This document shows, piece by piece, positions 1-18,255 of a stretch of DNA of 64,000 nucleotides. The DNA comes from Phylloscopus collybita (taxonomy: Eukaryota; Chordata; Aves; Passeriformes; Phylloscopidae). Both the position numbers and the translations under genes were made by a program. The stretch's first letter is position 1; every line of letters starts with the position of its first letter. The notes under the pieces are model-generated. The model ran no database searches and was not told the DNA's origin. It worked only from the letters and a program-made list of their open reading frames with translations. The DNA is taken from NCBI GenBank assembly GCA_027886175.1, contig JAJNNQ010000013.1:9212001-9276000 (forward strand), read 5' to 3'.

Positions 1-6061
<6,061 letters not shown>

Positions 6062-8147
6062 CTAACCAACACCACAGACAGACAAAAGTGCTCATACAAT
6101 TGCCTTTGTATTCCATCTTGGAATGTATCAAGAGTAAGCAGTGCTACAGAAAGGAAACACCTTTCAAGTAAAAATAAGCAGCTGAGTCAAAAGAGGAAGT
6201 TTTTTTGCCTTTTTTTTAATCTAGAAAAAAAATTAATTTTTTTTTAAATTATGGAAGTAATATATACAAAACCACAATTAATCAATTAATGTGAGTCTGT
6301 GTCTCACTCCAAATATGGTTCCTAGCAAAATCCTTCTCAAATGTTCTTCCTGCTGGTAGAAGAAAGACATTTTGTCATTTATTTTCTGTACCAAGCCACA
6401 GGCTCAGGCTCCTTCTCTGAGCACTCTGCATTTTCCTTTTTACCAATTTCATTAGTCTCTCTTTGTCTAGAATATAAAAGGAGGACTGCTTTACTGCATT
6501 ATCAACTATGAAGGTACTATGGAGTTTCACCCTTCTTCTTCCACTCCAGCTGGCACAGAGTACCAGGCAGGACTCACTGGGACTGTTACCACCACATTCA
6601 GCATGTTCTACAGCTGCCAGGCCAGATCTCTGCTCCAGGACATCTCCTCTTCTCTCTATACTTTAGACCAAGTTCTTGTACTAAGAAGTATCAGGAATAG
6701 GATCATTCCTGCCAAGCTGTCAGAACAACAAAAAATGAAAGAGATGCTTGCCTTTGCCCCTGCTTTTCCCAGTTCCCCTCTTAAGGCCTACAACAAGCTT
6801 AATCCCAAAATTTGAGCCCTCCTAGGTAAACCAGTCTCTTTTTTTCTTTACTGTTACTGCTTAATACATATTATTTCTCTTTAAAAATATGAAAATAAAA
6901 GCTTGTAAATGAATGAATAAAATACATGAACAGTTTACTTTTTTTAAATCACATCTTTGGGTATCCAAGTCCAAATGGGAGAACATCTGTTCTCTTTTGC
7001 CCTAGTACCACTGCACTTTTCATAAAACAGCTTAGCTCAGCTTATTCATCTGCCCAGCCATGCATCCTATTGCCCATGACTACATCCAGTATGACAGACT
7101 TTGCAGCAGTCAGAAGTTGCACCGGGAAACTGACTTTTAAATAAAGTATCTTCCCAATCAGTCTGTCACATCTTGCTTTAAAGGTATTTCTTTATTTTCT
7201 AACCCTTTCCCCCTGTGATTAAGTGCATTAGTATCTTAATGAAAATGCATTCTGTTTATTGCCCTCTTGGGAAGGAAGGGGTCATCACACCAAATGCATA
7301 AATTGTCATCAGAGACAGTCCGAGCATAATCGCAATTTTGCTGCTCCATGTTTGCTGCACTCGGGGTCCATCAAAGTCCCCTGAAACACGTACAGGTTCT
7401 AATAATTAGCATAGAGTCTGCCTGGGACCACAGCATTGATGAAATATTTCAGAGTTCATCACACTTCGTAAACACTGATTTATATTGACTTCCTTTCTCC
7501 AGACTGATGTCTCCTCATTAAATATCACATTAGTGGATTGCAGGATTGCACAAAGATTCAAATGCTCAGCAACTGCTAATTCAACAGGAAGTAATACTTA
7601 AACCACTTACATCTATTGGAAATTGGTTAAGTATTTATAATAAAGGAAGTCTGCATGGCAAAATGCATTTTCTGCCAACACAACCAGCATATTTGGCACA
7701 ACCTTTTCAGGCCTTGCAGGGTTTCTTCCTCCTGGACATTGCTGCATGAGTGAGTTAGCAATGCTGGTGAGTAAAACAGATCTTGGTATGCCTGAATGCT
7801 AATGACAAAAGTCAAAGCAGTTTAGTCCTTTCCCCTTTCTTAGCTGCTGTGGAGAAAGCTATTTAAGAAACTGAAGGATACGGTGGGTAGGGAATTCAGC
7901 ACAACAGTTCCTGCAAAATGTCTTTCCAATACACATTAGAAGAGTTAGGAAATAACACTTTTGGAAAGGTAGGCAGAAAATGATGGTAAGGGCAAGCTTA
8001 AAAAAGGATTTACATTATCCTCTCACTATAACAAGGCATTCCTAGAAAGGCACAACCACTACACAGGAAGACTTTCAAAGCTTTCACAAATTGTATCTAA
8101 TGAACTTCATTATGCTACAGTAATAAATGTATTACCATCCCTACTTC

Positions 8148-8175
8148 AAAAAAAAAAAAAAAAAAAAAAAAAAAA
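8148..8175. repeat. Poly(A) tract, 28 bases
   Basis: An uninterrupted run of 28 A. There is no clear retrocopy upstream of it and no target-site duplication that I could see, so it is left as a simple repeat. Confidence 0.9.
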
Positions 8176-8242
8176 GGAGAGAAACAGGGAATCAGGAATG
8201 CTTTGCACAAGATCAAAGACACCTTTGCACAAGGTCAGAAAT

Positions 8243-8270
8243 AATCTTGATCAAAACCAAGATCAAGATT
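8243..8270. repeat. 10-bp hairpin with 8-base loop
   Basis: AATCTTGATC (8243-8252) and GATCAAGATT (8261-8270) pair perfectly around AAAACCAA. Confidence 0.9.
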
Positions 8271-11200
8271 TTAACAGAGAACTTCAGGATGGAAAGCTCT
8301 CTACCAGGGAAGATGGAACACTCCCACTGTAGCAAGACCTCCTGTCCAAAGATACAAAGGTACAGGTGCCAACACCAACAAATAACTAGCATTCAGAACC
8401 AGAAAGATAAATGCAAGACTGCTCATTTCATTACACAGACACTTCTAATCCATACCCTGACATTTCACACTTCTGCAAACTATGCAACAGTCTGCAGCAG
8501 GCACAGTGTAACTTTTTCTGCAAATTCTTGATACCCAAACAATGCTAAAAGGAGCTATTATTCTAGTCACTTGGATTCCAATACTTTAGCTTAGAGGGGG
8601 GATCTCTTTTCAATTTGAACTGCTTTTCTTTAATGAATGGTACTTTACAGCAGATGCTCAATCTTCATTTTTGGTGTTGGAAAATGAACTTGGAAGATGC
8701 TGCAAAGAATTATTCCAATGAGCTCAACAGAGTTACAGGAACAGAAACAAAGATCCACATATTACCAGTGCCCATAGCTGGTCCCGGTGAAGTGTTCCAG
8801 AATTTTAGAATATGGCTACACTGCAGTAAGAGTTCAAGGAACTAATATTTTGTCTCCAGTTCACATGTAGATGCAGTGGATATCTGTATCATACTAAAAT
8901 GTGTTTCACCTAGCACTTGAAGTATTACTGGATTTACTTTTTTTTAAAACCTGAATTTACTGTATATTCCAGGTCATTAGAGCTCTCATGATTTCTTATT
9001 TACTTCTAGATATGAATTTCCAGTCAAGATACTTAGATCTGCATTTTATTTCAGAGGAAGATCCAGAAGAAAGCTCTACCAATTCCTTGCTTACTTCAAG
9101 ATGCTAGAGGCTGAAACTGAGCAGCTAGGAGAGTAAAATCTGAGTTTGCCCAGTCCTGTCAACAGCTGGAGAGGGAGTTGTGTTATACAGTGAACAAAAT
9201 CAACATGGCAGCTCTGGGTTTTTAAACTGGGCTGACAAGAGCGATTGAGCAATTTATAATATCTCCTGGCTGGTTTTCAGAAAGAACTGGGCTCTGATTA
9301 CTTATTTCAGAGTCTTTTGTACAATTAGTTTGCAGGCAATATAATTTTCTCACTTACTCCTTAATAGAATCGTGCAGCTAGCTGGCTGATAGAATAACAG
9401 CGTATATGTAAAACTCCTGCCTAAAGTGCCAGGGGATAATTTGTATATTCCTTTCAGTAGCGTAATGGACTTTTACAGTTTGGCAGTTAAAGGGCTGAGC
9501 AATATAAATTAGTATGACGCTTGAAAATAAAAATATATGTCAAATCTTCACTCCCCAAACACATTTCCCTGTGCTAGAATAATATAATGGGATTTATACC
9601 AGCCTAAGCCCCTTTTCTTTCTTCATGTACTGAGGAATGTTTATCTAAAACCAGTTCCTTTTTCTACTGATTTGTTACATTTTATTGTCTCAGCTGAAAG
9701 ATGAGAAAATACTTTTAAAACACTGTGTTTATCAAGAGCAACTGACGCACTGAAAACATTATGCAATTTGATCCTGAGATAGCAGCTTAGCTGCTAAAAC
9801 TTATGCTGTATACCCAGCTCTCCAATTTTAGATGCTTCAGAGGGTCACATTTTTACACAAAGCGCAAGGGTAAGTGGACCAAGGTACCATTTCTTTTTAT
9901 CTCACAGATATGCTTTGGATGTTACTTGAAGGAGGAGTGAAAAAAGAACAATTTTTGTGGTACAGGGACTTACTCGATGGCTTTACAAGTCAGGCAAATG
10001 AATGGATTTAGCCAAGATTCTCAAAACCATTTTGGCCATTTTTTGCACAGAATTGACAGTGACATTAAAGGAGAAGCAAGAACCACGGCAAGGAAGAGGT
10101 CACTGAAAGCACTGGGCGTCCTGCCTTGGTAGAAGTTACTGTCATCAACAGTCACAACTTCAGAACCTCCCAGATACCGAGAGTGAGAAGATGGCTCTAG
10201 AAACAGGCTGGAACAGGGGTCTCTCTTCCAGCAATACCAACAAAAATAAAAGCTGCAGACATCAAGCTCTAACAGAAGCTGAATTTCCCTTTTCATACTG
10301 CAATATTAGACATTCTAACACCAAAGATGCAAAAGGATTGCTACAAGCAAAGTATGCTCAGAAAAATCTTTGGACAAGTAAAAGCTATGAGTAAGACTTA
10401 AGTGCAGGGTGAAAAATGTGTTTGGAAAGAATAGCCATGAACCACTTAAAGCAGGAGGAATACCAAAGACATCAGTATCGACACTTTTACTGTATGGGAA
10501 TGTAGGTTCAGAATAAAAAAAGATGGAAAAAACCAAATGAACCAACATTCTTTCAGTGTAATAATTTTCTGCTATAATCTGCTCATGAAGCTGCATTTCA
10601 GTTCAATAATGTTCCATTTTTCTCCCAAAGTTTCTCTTCCACAATCTGTAACTTAATAAACCTTTTTTTTTCAAAAGCATGTATTTCAAAAAATAAGTGT
10701 TCTCATTCTTCTCATTCTCACAGAGACTACTGCTTAATTGGATTTAAGTCTTTCTGCAGTGAGGTTTACCCCAGGTACTCCTCATGCCCTCTTTTCCTGG
10801 GAGACAGACGCAAAGGACCTGCTTGCCTGTGCATCACTATGCATCAAAACTCTGAAAACATAAAGTAGCCAGGACTACAGCTATATGTCTTCTGGGGTTC
10901 TTCTCTCTCAGAAAGAGACACAGGAGAAACTAAGCAAACACAGAGGGTGAATTTCACTATGTTAGGTTATATGTAATCCAACCAGAGCGGAAAAGAATAG
11001 TTCCCAAGAAACAGAGAATGAGGTGCTCTTGGAAATCAGGAGTAACAGGCTAACTGAAAAGGATAGAGAAAAAGTCATAGACTTAAAAATCTATTTGATG
11101 TTTATAAAGTCTTAATGAAGCTGAACTGAGAAAGTAAAAATATTTTCTCTCAGGTTAAAGTTTCAGTTCTTCCAGACTCTGCACCCTACTCTGCAGTCAA

Positions 11201-14200
11201 AACTTAGCTGAATTTAAGTTTGAGTAAATATTTTCACATGTAAAAGTACACTCATTGATAATGTTTCAGAAGTGGGGTTGGGCTGGAATGAGGTCAGATT
11301 TGAACATAACTGAATCCAGTTTTGGCTGACAAATCCTCAGACAGATTCACCTGATACTGTAATAAAGCTCTATGAATTACAGACCTATGAATTCTGCTAC
11401 AGGTCATCTGGAGATGATTAAGTCTAAAGCTGACTGCATTCACAACTTTTCACCCAGGAGACTTCAGAAACAATACTGTACACACAGAGTTACAGAACAC
11501 TTAAAAATTTGGTTCCCAAATGTCTCAAGTATCTTTTTAAGGTGACAGGACCATGTATGAAGGCTTGTTTGATCTCTCGCTTATGTTGCCTCTTCTATTA
11601 GAATAAATAACTACGGAGGAACAGTTTTAAAACATGGTGTTTGAACAGCTTAAAAGTACATTTTTAGTGAAGTCACTATGTTGAACTGCTTTGAAGAAAT
11701 CAGCATACCGTATCTGTATGTATCCGTACTGAACTAAAACAAATTTAGAACTTGCAATTTTTAACTGGTTTTTTTTGTTCTTAGAAAGCAACATGGTGAT
11801 TTAAAGCAAAAATGTAAAGGTGATGCTGGCTAGTCTGACTACATGATGATTTTGTATCAGCTTCTAACTTAAAGTAGATGGGTTTCCAGCATTATAAAAA
11901 AATCACCGTAATTTTCAGAATCAGGCTGGTATTAGGGGGTGTCGAATCTGTAAGGGCCCAACTACCTTTGAACCCTCCTGAACTAAACTTCTTCACAAGA
12001 AATGAAGGGCATTTAGGTCACCTTAAAAGAGAATCAATGCTTTGAAGGCACAGAGGGAACTGATCCCCTGCTACCTGGTAGTCACTTCAGAGCTGTTCAA
12101 GTCAGAAAGATTGAACTATCTACATTTGGTCCCTACTGGTATTTTATCTACACCAATTTTGATACATTCTACTACAGCAGCATGGAAGATTGTCATTGTT
12201 TGTTTATAAGCACACAGAATATCTCAGTCTGTAAAGCTGCAAACTGAATCATTTTCATACCAGAAAAAAAAATCATTAAAAAGTTATATAAACATTAACA
12301 TAAATCACTTGCTAGCTGGGACTTCACATGTCTCTGGTTCCAAATGAGGGCTGTGTAAGTGGGAGGCTTTCAGAGATGTTTATAACAAAAGGAGATCCAG
12401 ACCTATCTAATTATAATGGCACTGCTACATAACTAGTGCACCAGCACTATTTGTAAGTCATGTCTCTTTCACCGTACTTCTGATGAGTTTAAAATAGCCA
12501 TGCACCAATCAGGACTCTCATTCCTGTTCGCAAATAATCTAAATGCTTTGTACAATTTTCAAGGTTGTATGGAAAGCAAGAGATAGTAAAAAAGACAGAA
12601 CAATCTATATACTTTTAAACTCCTCTCTGGTTCTCAGATTTCAGCACATTTATATTTTATTGTCTCATCTTGTTTAGCTGCCATAGCTACACAATGACAT
12701 TATGAAGGGATAAAAAGATGTGTTGGAAGGAATTAAAAATACTCACTTGCTAGTCTGGCTGGCCCACAGGCACAGAGAAATTGGGGAAAAGGGAAGATAT
12801 CTATCACTGCTTGCTTAAAATATTCTTTGAAAGAAATGCTGATGCACAGACTTTCGCTTATATAAGGAAGGTGAATGATTTAATCAGGTAATGATGGATT
12901 CAGGTGACATTTAGTGCTCGGCTCATTGGAGGGCTGCCATCTTTGCACCAGAGCCAAGGTCCACAGGCCAGTGTACCAAGATGTGAGCCTCCACCTTACC
13001 CTTCTGTAGAACAACAATAATCCTAGCTATCGGCAAAGATGCTGAAAAGCCATAAAATCTTTTTTCATTTGCTTTCATTTCCTCCTCAGAAATGTATTAC
13101 GGGAGACAGCTTTCAGAAATGCAAAATACCCTTTAGAAGCCACTTCAGTCACGAGCAACTTCAAATCCAACTTTATGTTGCCTTATCTGAATGTACATAG
13201 CTGGTTCTATCATTCTTGATTAAAACTTCCTGATTGAAAAAAAATAGAAATGTATTTACTGTAAAGTGTTTGTACATTTACAGATCAAACTGGCTCAACA
13301 ATGGGTCAACACTCTAAAGAGGACTGAAAGACCTGAACACTGGAGGTATTAAAAACAGCTCTGAGTAACCAAAAAGCTGAACTAAGTACAAAGCAGTTTG
13401 GGCAGGCTTTGAAGACAATAGGAACGTCCCTGCAGAACTGTAGAGTTGAAGGCTCTTAGCTGAGCAGCATAAAATGAGATGGCAGAAGACAACAGCATTT
13501 CAAGGCTAGAGTAGTTGCTGTTTGTGTTAGGAGACATGGACAGGCAGCAACTCTCAGGGATGAAGCTCTTCAATGACGAGACAGTGAGGGCCTGATTGTA
13601 GGGCTTCTTACTATTGCTTTATTCACCCTACGTATACACAGAAGACTGATGTCTCACTACTGTTCATCCAACAGTTTTTCTTCAAAAAATAAACATATAA
13701 ACAAAAAAAACCCAAAAAATAAAAATTCAAGAACAAAGACTACTGAATGCAAAATATTTAGCCTTTGTGGGGAAGAATTCAAACATTATCCAAGGAAATG
13801 ATAAGTAAGATCTGAGACTTTTGCAAGAAACCTTACGAGGAATGTGCAGGCCTTACACACTGTCTTTTCAGGCTAGTTAAAGAGTCCAAAGACAACAGTC
13901 TGGACAACTGGAAGGAGGGAGGATGAAAGTTTTCTAGATGCAGGCCATTATTTTAGAGAGATAAATGCTAACATAAAACAGGACAATAAACTGTCTCTGA
14001 ACCTGTAAGTCCTATCATCAGCCTTCTCCTGAAAGCAAGAATACCAGTTCAATCCACCTGCTGAAATGTTTAGGTTACGAGTACTGAGTAATTACATGTT
14101 ATTAATGAAAACGTGTGCTTACTAGTCCTTATGATAACTGACCAAATAAAAATTATGAGAAATATATTTAGACTAAATATTCACTACAAAATATCTAGCA

Positions 14201-14360
14201 AGTACAAGACCTCTGGATCAAACACAAGTCTTTGCACCCAGCTGACAACTGAAAATTCTTTTTTTCCCTCTCTTTCTTTTAATGAAAGCTCAGAGTTTTC
14301 AAGATAATACAGTGCACAGCAAAAACTGTGAAGAGACCCTAAAAATCAATGGACCTGTAA

Positions 14361-14370
14361 CTATTTTTAG
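14361..14370 (-). promoter_or_regulatory. Perfect MEF2 site in intron 2
   Basis: CTATTTTTAG on the plus strand is the reverse complement of CTAAAAATAG. The flanks are ordinary AT-rich intron, so support is weaker than for the upstream copy. Confidence 0.25.
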
Positions 14371-16187
14371 ATGTTGCTATTTTCTACTATCCCTGATGTT
14401 AAGCCAATTTTGGGAAGATTTGGCTGTGTGTGTATTTCTGTGAGACACTTGCAATCAGCCACCATGTAAATTATCCCAGAAGCAAACTGAGAGCTGCAGC
14501 TGAGTGAGTACTAGGCTGAGCAGAGAGAACATCCAGTTCTTCCATACCTTATATCTCACAAAAGGGGCAGAACATTACTGCATTCTACTATGACCTAAGA
14601 AGACATCAATTTTATATATTGAGCTCTTTTTTGGTGGGTTTGTTCTCCTTCATTTTTTTAGCCAGGAAATTGCTTGTTTCTATTTTTTTTAATATTATTG
14701 ATTTTTATCATAATTATGCACACTTTACCAAAACTGCAAACGTATTTTTGGGCTATGTCAAAAATACATATCCTGAAAAGACAAAATTACTCCTTCTTAT
14801 ACTTCAAAACAGGGTTCATTTAATTTCTTAACATTTAAGCAAACAAGCAGGAATTGATTTCATGGGGCAGAAATGGGTATTTTTTAGACTAAAATGCAAA
14901 ATCTGCAAGGAAATTATAATCTCCATTACCCTTAAAAACAGGAGTATACTCTACATGAGAGCAATATTTGCCTCATGTAGGAGCTACTAGGTGCACTGTG
15001 CTGCCTCTGTCTTGTGCGAGATGCTGGTGGTGCACAAAGAACTGTGCTGGCTCTGAGCAGCTGCCTGTGGCCTCCACCTACTGAGACCTCAAGAGACTCC
15101 TCTGGAATGGAAAGACTCCCATTGACTCAGTGGAAAGGACATCAAGCCTTACATGAACACAGGATGTGCTTCATAATCTGACTTTATCAGCTCAGCCTTC
15201 CTCTCCCTGAAGTCAGGGCAGTTGTGCCCATAATTTCACCAGGAACAGCACTGAGGATCTACAAGTCTGAGCTAATTTGGTAAACTGATGGATGACCAAC
15301 AAAGTCATGTTCTTTTTCACTGAATCTATAATAAAATAGCCATCACAATTAAGTTATTTAGCATTTAAAATAAGCAACTCTTTGAGCTGAAACATGTTAT
15401 CCCTATATACGTATAGTTACAATATTTGACTCTTCAGGCAGCAAGGTTTTCTATTCTGTATTTCAAAGTCTGTTGTGTTTATTTTATTTCTGTTTCTTAT
15501 TTGCAGCTATGCAGCAGCAAACTCATTTTACAAACGAGCAGAGAGAGAGAAGGAACATAATATGAACAAGGAAGTGAAATGGTGCAGGGAAGAATGACCT
15601 CCAGAGCACTGGAACTAAATTCTACCAACTAGAACAAAAAACCTCAGAGGAATTACTCTTCATGCAAGCCTAAAGGGAGAATTTTCCCATTCAAATCATG
15701 AGGAAGCACCTTTTTCTTATATACTTTTTGTCACCTACCACAACCCATGGTCTGATTCACCCAAATCAAATAGCTTCCATTAATTTGGATGGTACCTGAA
15801 AACTCTCAGTATTTGTGCCAGTTTAATCAGGACCACTGCTGAAGATGCTGCCATGATATTATGATGGATAACATACTTGCTATTCCTAGTTTCTTGATTG
15901 TAGCTTTTCTTTTCAATGCTTGGTTTTGCCCTACTGCATTTTTTTTTGTCTTCACAGCACTGTCACCTGCTGATGCAGCTCGTGCTCTAACCACACTGAG
16001 ACTTTCTGCACAGCTGCCAGTTCTAACTTGAGCTGCGTGGCCAAGTCCAGGTTGCTAATCTGGAGAATGACGTCTCTGCCTTGTGCTCCCATGCCCAGAA
16101 ACTTGCTGTCTGTGGTGTGGTGTAAAATTGCAGGTTACCTATTACTGCCAGAAGTCAACACTTCAATCAGTTTTTGTTTCTGTAGCA

Positions 16188-16206
16188 TTTTTTTTTTTTT
16201 TTTTTT
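16188..16206. repeat. Poly(T) tract, 19 bases
   Basis: An uninterrupted T run in intron 2. No element boundaries are recognisable around it. Confidence 0.9.
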
Positions 16207-16390
16207 GGTGCTCAAAATGCAACTAAAATAATCGTGCATCAATTCAATCCTGTAGAACAGCTATTACACAGCAATTAAATACCATTTATAAAAGCAGAGT
16301 TGCTAGTTGAAATTGGTGCTTGAAGTTTAGCAACCACAAAATACAAATTGCTTCAGTGGAAACATTTTTGAGCTTTTCTGAAAATGTTCT

Positions 16391-16399
16391 TGAAGGTCA
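16391..16399 (+). promoter_or_regulatory. ERR-type extended half-site in intron 2
   Basis: TGAAGGTCA fits the TNAAGGTCA consensus. It is the only other such match I noticed. Chance occurrence is likely. Confidence 0.2.
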
Positions 16400-17839
16400 A
16401 GTGAAATCACCTACCTCTTATTTTATTTTTTTAAATTTTTTTTTTCCAAAACAGAGACTTGAATGAGCATACTCGTTCTGTATGTGTGCTCATTTTACAT
16501 ATAAACCCAGGCCTCCATTACAAATCTTTGTGTACTGGTTGCCAGCAGTGTAACATTCAGCTCCATTAGAATAACTGAAGTCTAATGTTTCTTTTTAGTG
16601 CCTGTATGGCCCCCATAAAATGGGTACTTCATCCTGGTAAAAGGCCCAAATCTCCACAGCAGCAAAATGGAATAGAGAAGAATAAAATGGCCTCTGCCTC
16701 AGCAATAGATAAATCAAATCAACATTCATTATTTTTCCTTATTAATTTTACTTTAAATATGAAAGCACTATACTTAAGAAATCTTGACCAGATGTTTTGA
16801 ATTTGGAGTTATGTGAAATTACAAATTGAAGCTCACTTTATGTTCATTCTTAAAATGGAAAGTGTATCACCAGATTGCATCGCCTTTCCTGAGAATTTCA
16901 GGTGCTCAACATGTATGAAAATCAAGTAGGTTTTATTGAGGAGCTTAAATTTGGACTTAGCAACCTAATTTTAGTCTCTGAAGTCTGAGTTTAATTTAAT
17001 GTGACATTATATTCCTGCACAGGCCAAGCTTGGCCTCATGTTCTTTAAATAAAGCACCTTCAATTTTACTTGAAAGGATGATATCTAAATCAAAGTAGAA
17101 GGTTATTTTGTCTCCATAGGTTCTGAAGCTGGAAGAAGCAGTCATGCAAATTCTCCCATTTGTACTAATTTATGCCAAAATATGTGGCATATTTGTAATA
17201 GGTATCAAGAGCAGATTAGTAAAAAAAAAATACTTAGCAGAGACCAAAAGCTGCCAACTTACTCTCCTTAGAATATGATCTTAAGAGTTATTTGACAAAA
17301 TTTAAGGCCACTGTATAGAGTGGGAGAAGGATCAGTTATCAATACACTGATATATGCACAAAGCACCACACCACTGCATTTTTGTTCCAGTTGTACATGC
17401 ACTGGTTCTTCAACAAATAGATTATGGATAACAAATGGATTTCTGTGACAATTTAAGTACAGTAGTAGTGTATCTAGGAGCAACCCACAAGCACAATCCT
17501 GTGTGCCAGCCACAAGGCGTGTTCAAGAGGCGACCATGACAACCTTCAGAAAATGCTCCACTCTCTTCGCAACAATCGTTTATGGAAATCCAGACAAACT
17601 CACAGAAAACAAGTCTCAACATCCATCTATTTTTTGGAATCAAAATAAACATGGCATTGGGCTAAACATGACAGACAGAACTCCCAGAAAAGCCCAAAGG
17701 GGCTTCTTCATCAGCAACATCTGTAGGACCAGGCAGTAAGAAGAATGAAAAGGCAAGGTCTGAAGTCCTAACAGGCTTCAGCCAAAGACTACACACTTTC
17801 ATTCTGTGCAAAAGAAAGGAAGCTTAAGAAATAACCAAC

Positions 17840-18255
17840 CTTGAATTGTCCTCTTGAAGAAAGCCTTGCAGGCCTCGCAGGAGGCCACTCCATAGTGGTA
17901 CCCTGATGCAATGTCACCGCACACCAAACACAGTCTTTTGGGCATGGAGTTCAGCATATATTCACACTTGGTCTGTGAGTCTTCAGCAATGGTACTGGAG
18001 CAGTCATCGTACCGTTTCCTGACCGGCCCGTTGCCCCCGAGCCCTGTGGCCGAGGGGTAGAGGGGAGGCGAGTCCAGCCCGTTCTGATGTCCATTCATGG
18101 TGGAACTGTAGCTCCCGCTGGCGTCGGAGGAGCCACCGGGGCTGTGGTGGTTGATGCTGTCCGTCAGAGAGGCGGGGCTCGACGGTTCCGTCTTGATGTA
18201 CGACGAACAGCTGGAATCAATGTGTCGATCTTTGCTTGACATTCTGCAGAGAAGC
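17840..18255 (-). CDS. ESRRG: ESRRG coding exon 2 (AF-1 region and zinc finger 1)
   Basis: The exon is 416 nt: one base of codon 19, residues 20-157, and one base of codon 158. Residues 24 onward ([11 protein letters not shown]) form the N-terminal A/B region with the AF-1 activation function. IKTEPSSP at about 39-46 is a phosphorylation-dependent sumoylation motif, with Lys40 as SUMO acceptor and Ser45 followed by Pro. The first zinc finger has Cys128, Cys131, Cys145 and Cys148, and its P-box EACKA (146-150) is the ERR/ER class that reads AGGTCA half-sites. The acceptor is a strong pyrimidine tract ending CTGCAG|G (AG at 18257-18256). The donor is CAAG|GTTGGT (GT at 17839-17838). Compared with the human protein from memory there are scattered A/B substitutions such as SSY for SSF and RKRYDD for RKLYDD, while the DNA-binding part looks unchanged. 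Confidence 0.98.
18240..18242 (-). other. ESRRG: Internal start codon for the short ESRRG isoform
   Basis: This ATG is Met24 of the long form and Met1 of the form lacking the exon 1 peptide. Its context GCAGAATGT has A at -3, stronger than the exon 1 start at 54518. It sits 13 bases into exon 2, so a transcript that splices any non-coding first exon to 18255 would begin here. In human ESRRG the shorter isoform starts at the equivalent Met, which supports use here. The sequence alone cannot show which transcripts exist in this species. Confidence 0.8.

Noticed and set aside
6519..6815. 98-codon plus-strand frame in intron 2
   Set aside because: No similarity I recognise and no flanking exon signals; the length is within chance expectation for 64 kb.
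8127..8531. 134-codon plus-strand frame starting in the poly(A) tract
   Set aside because: The N-terminal lysine run is the poly(A) tract read as codons. The rest resembles no known protein, and no retrocopy features are visible.
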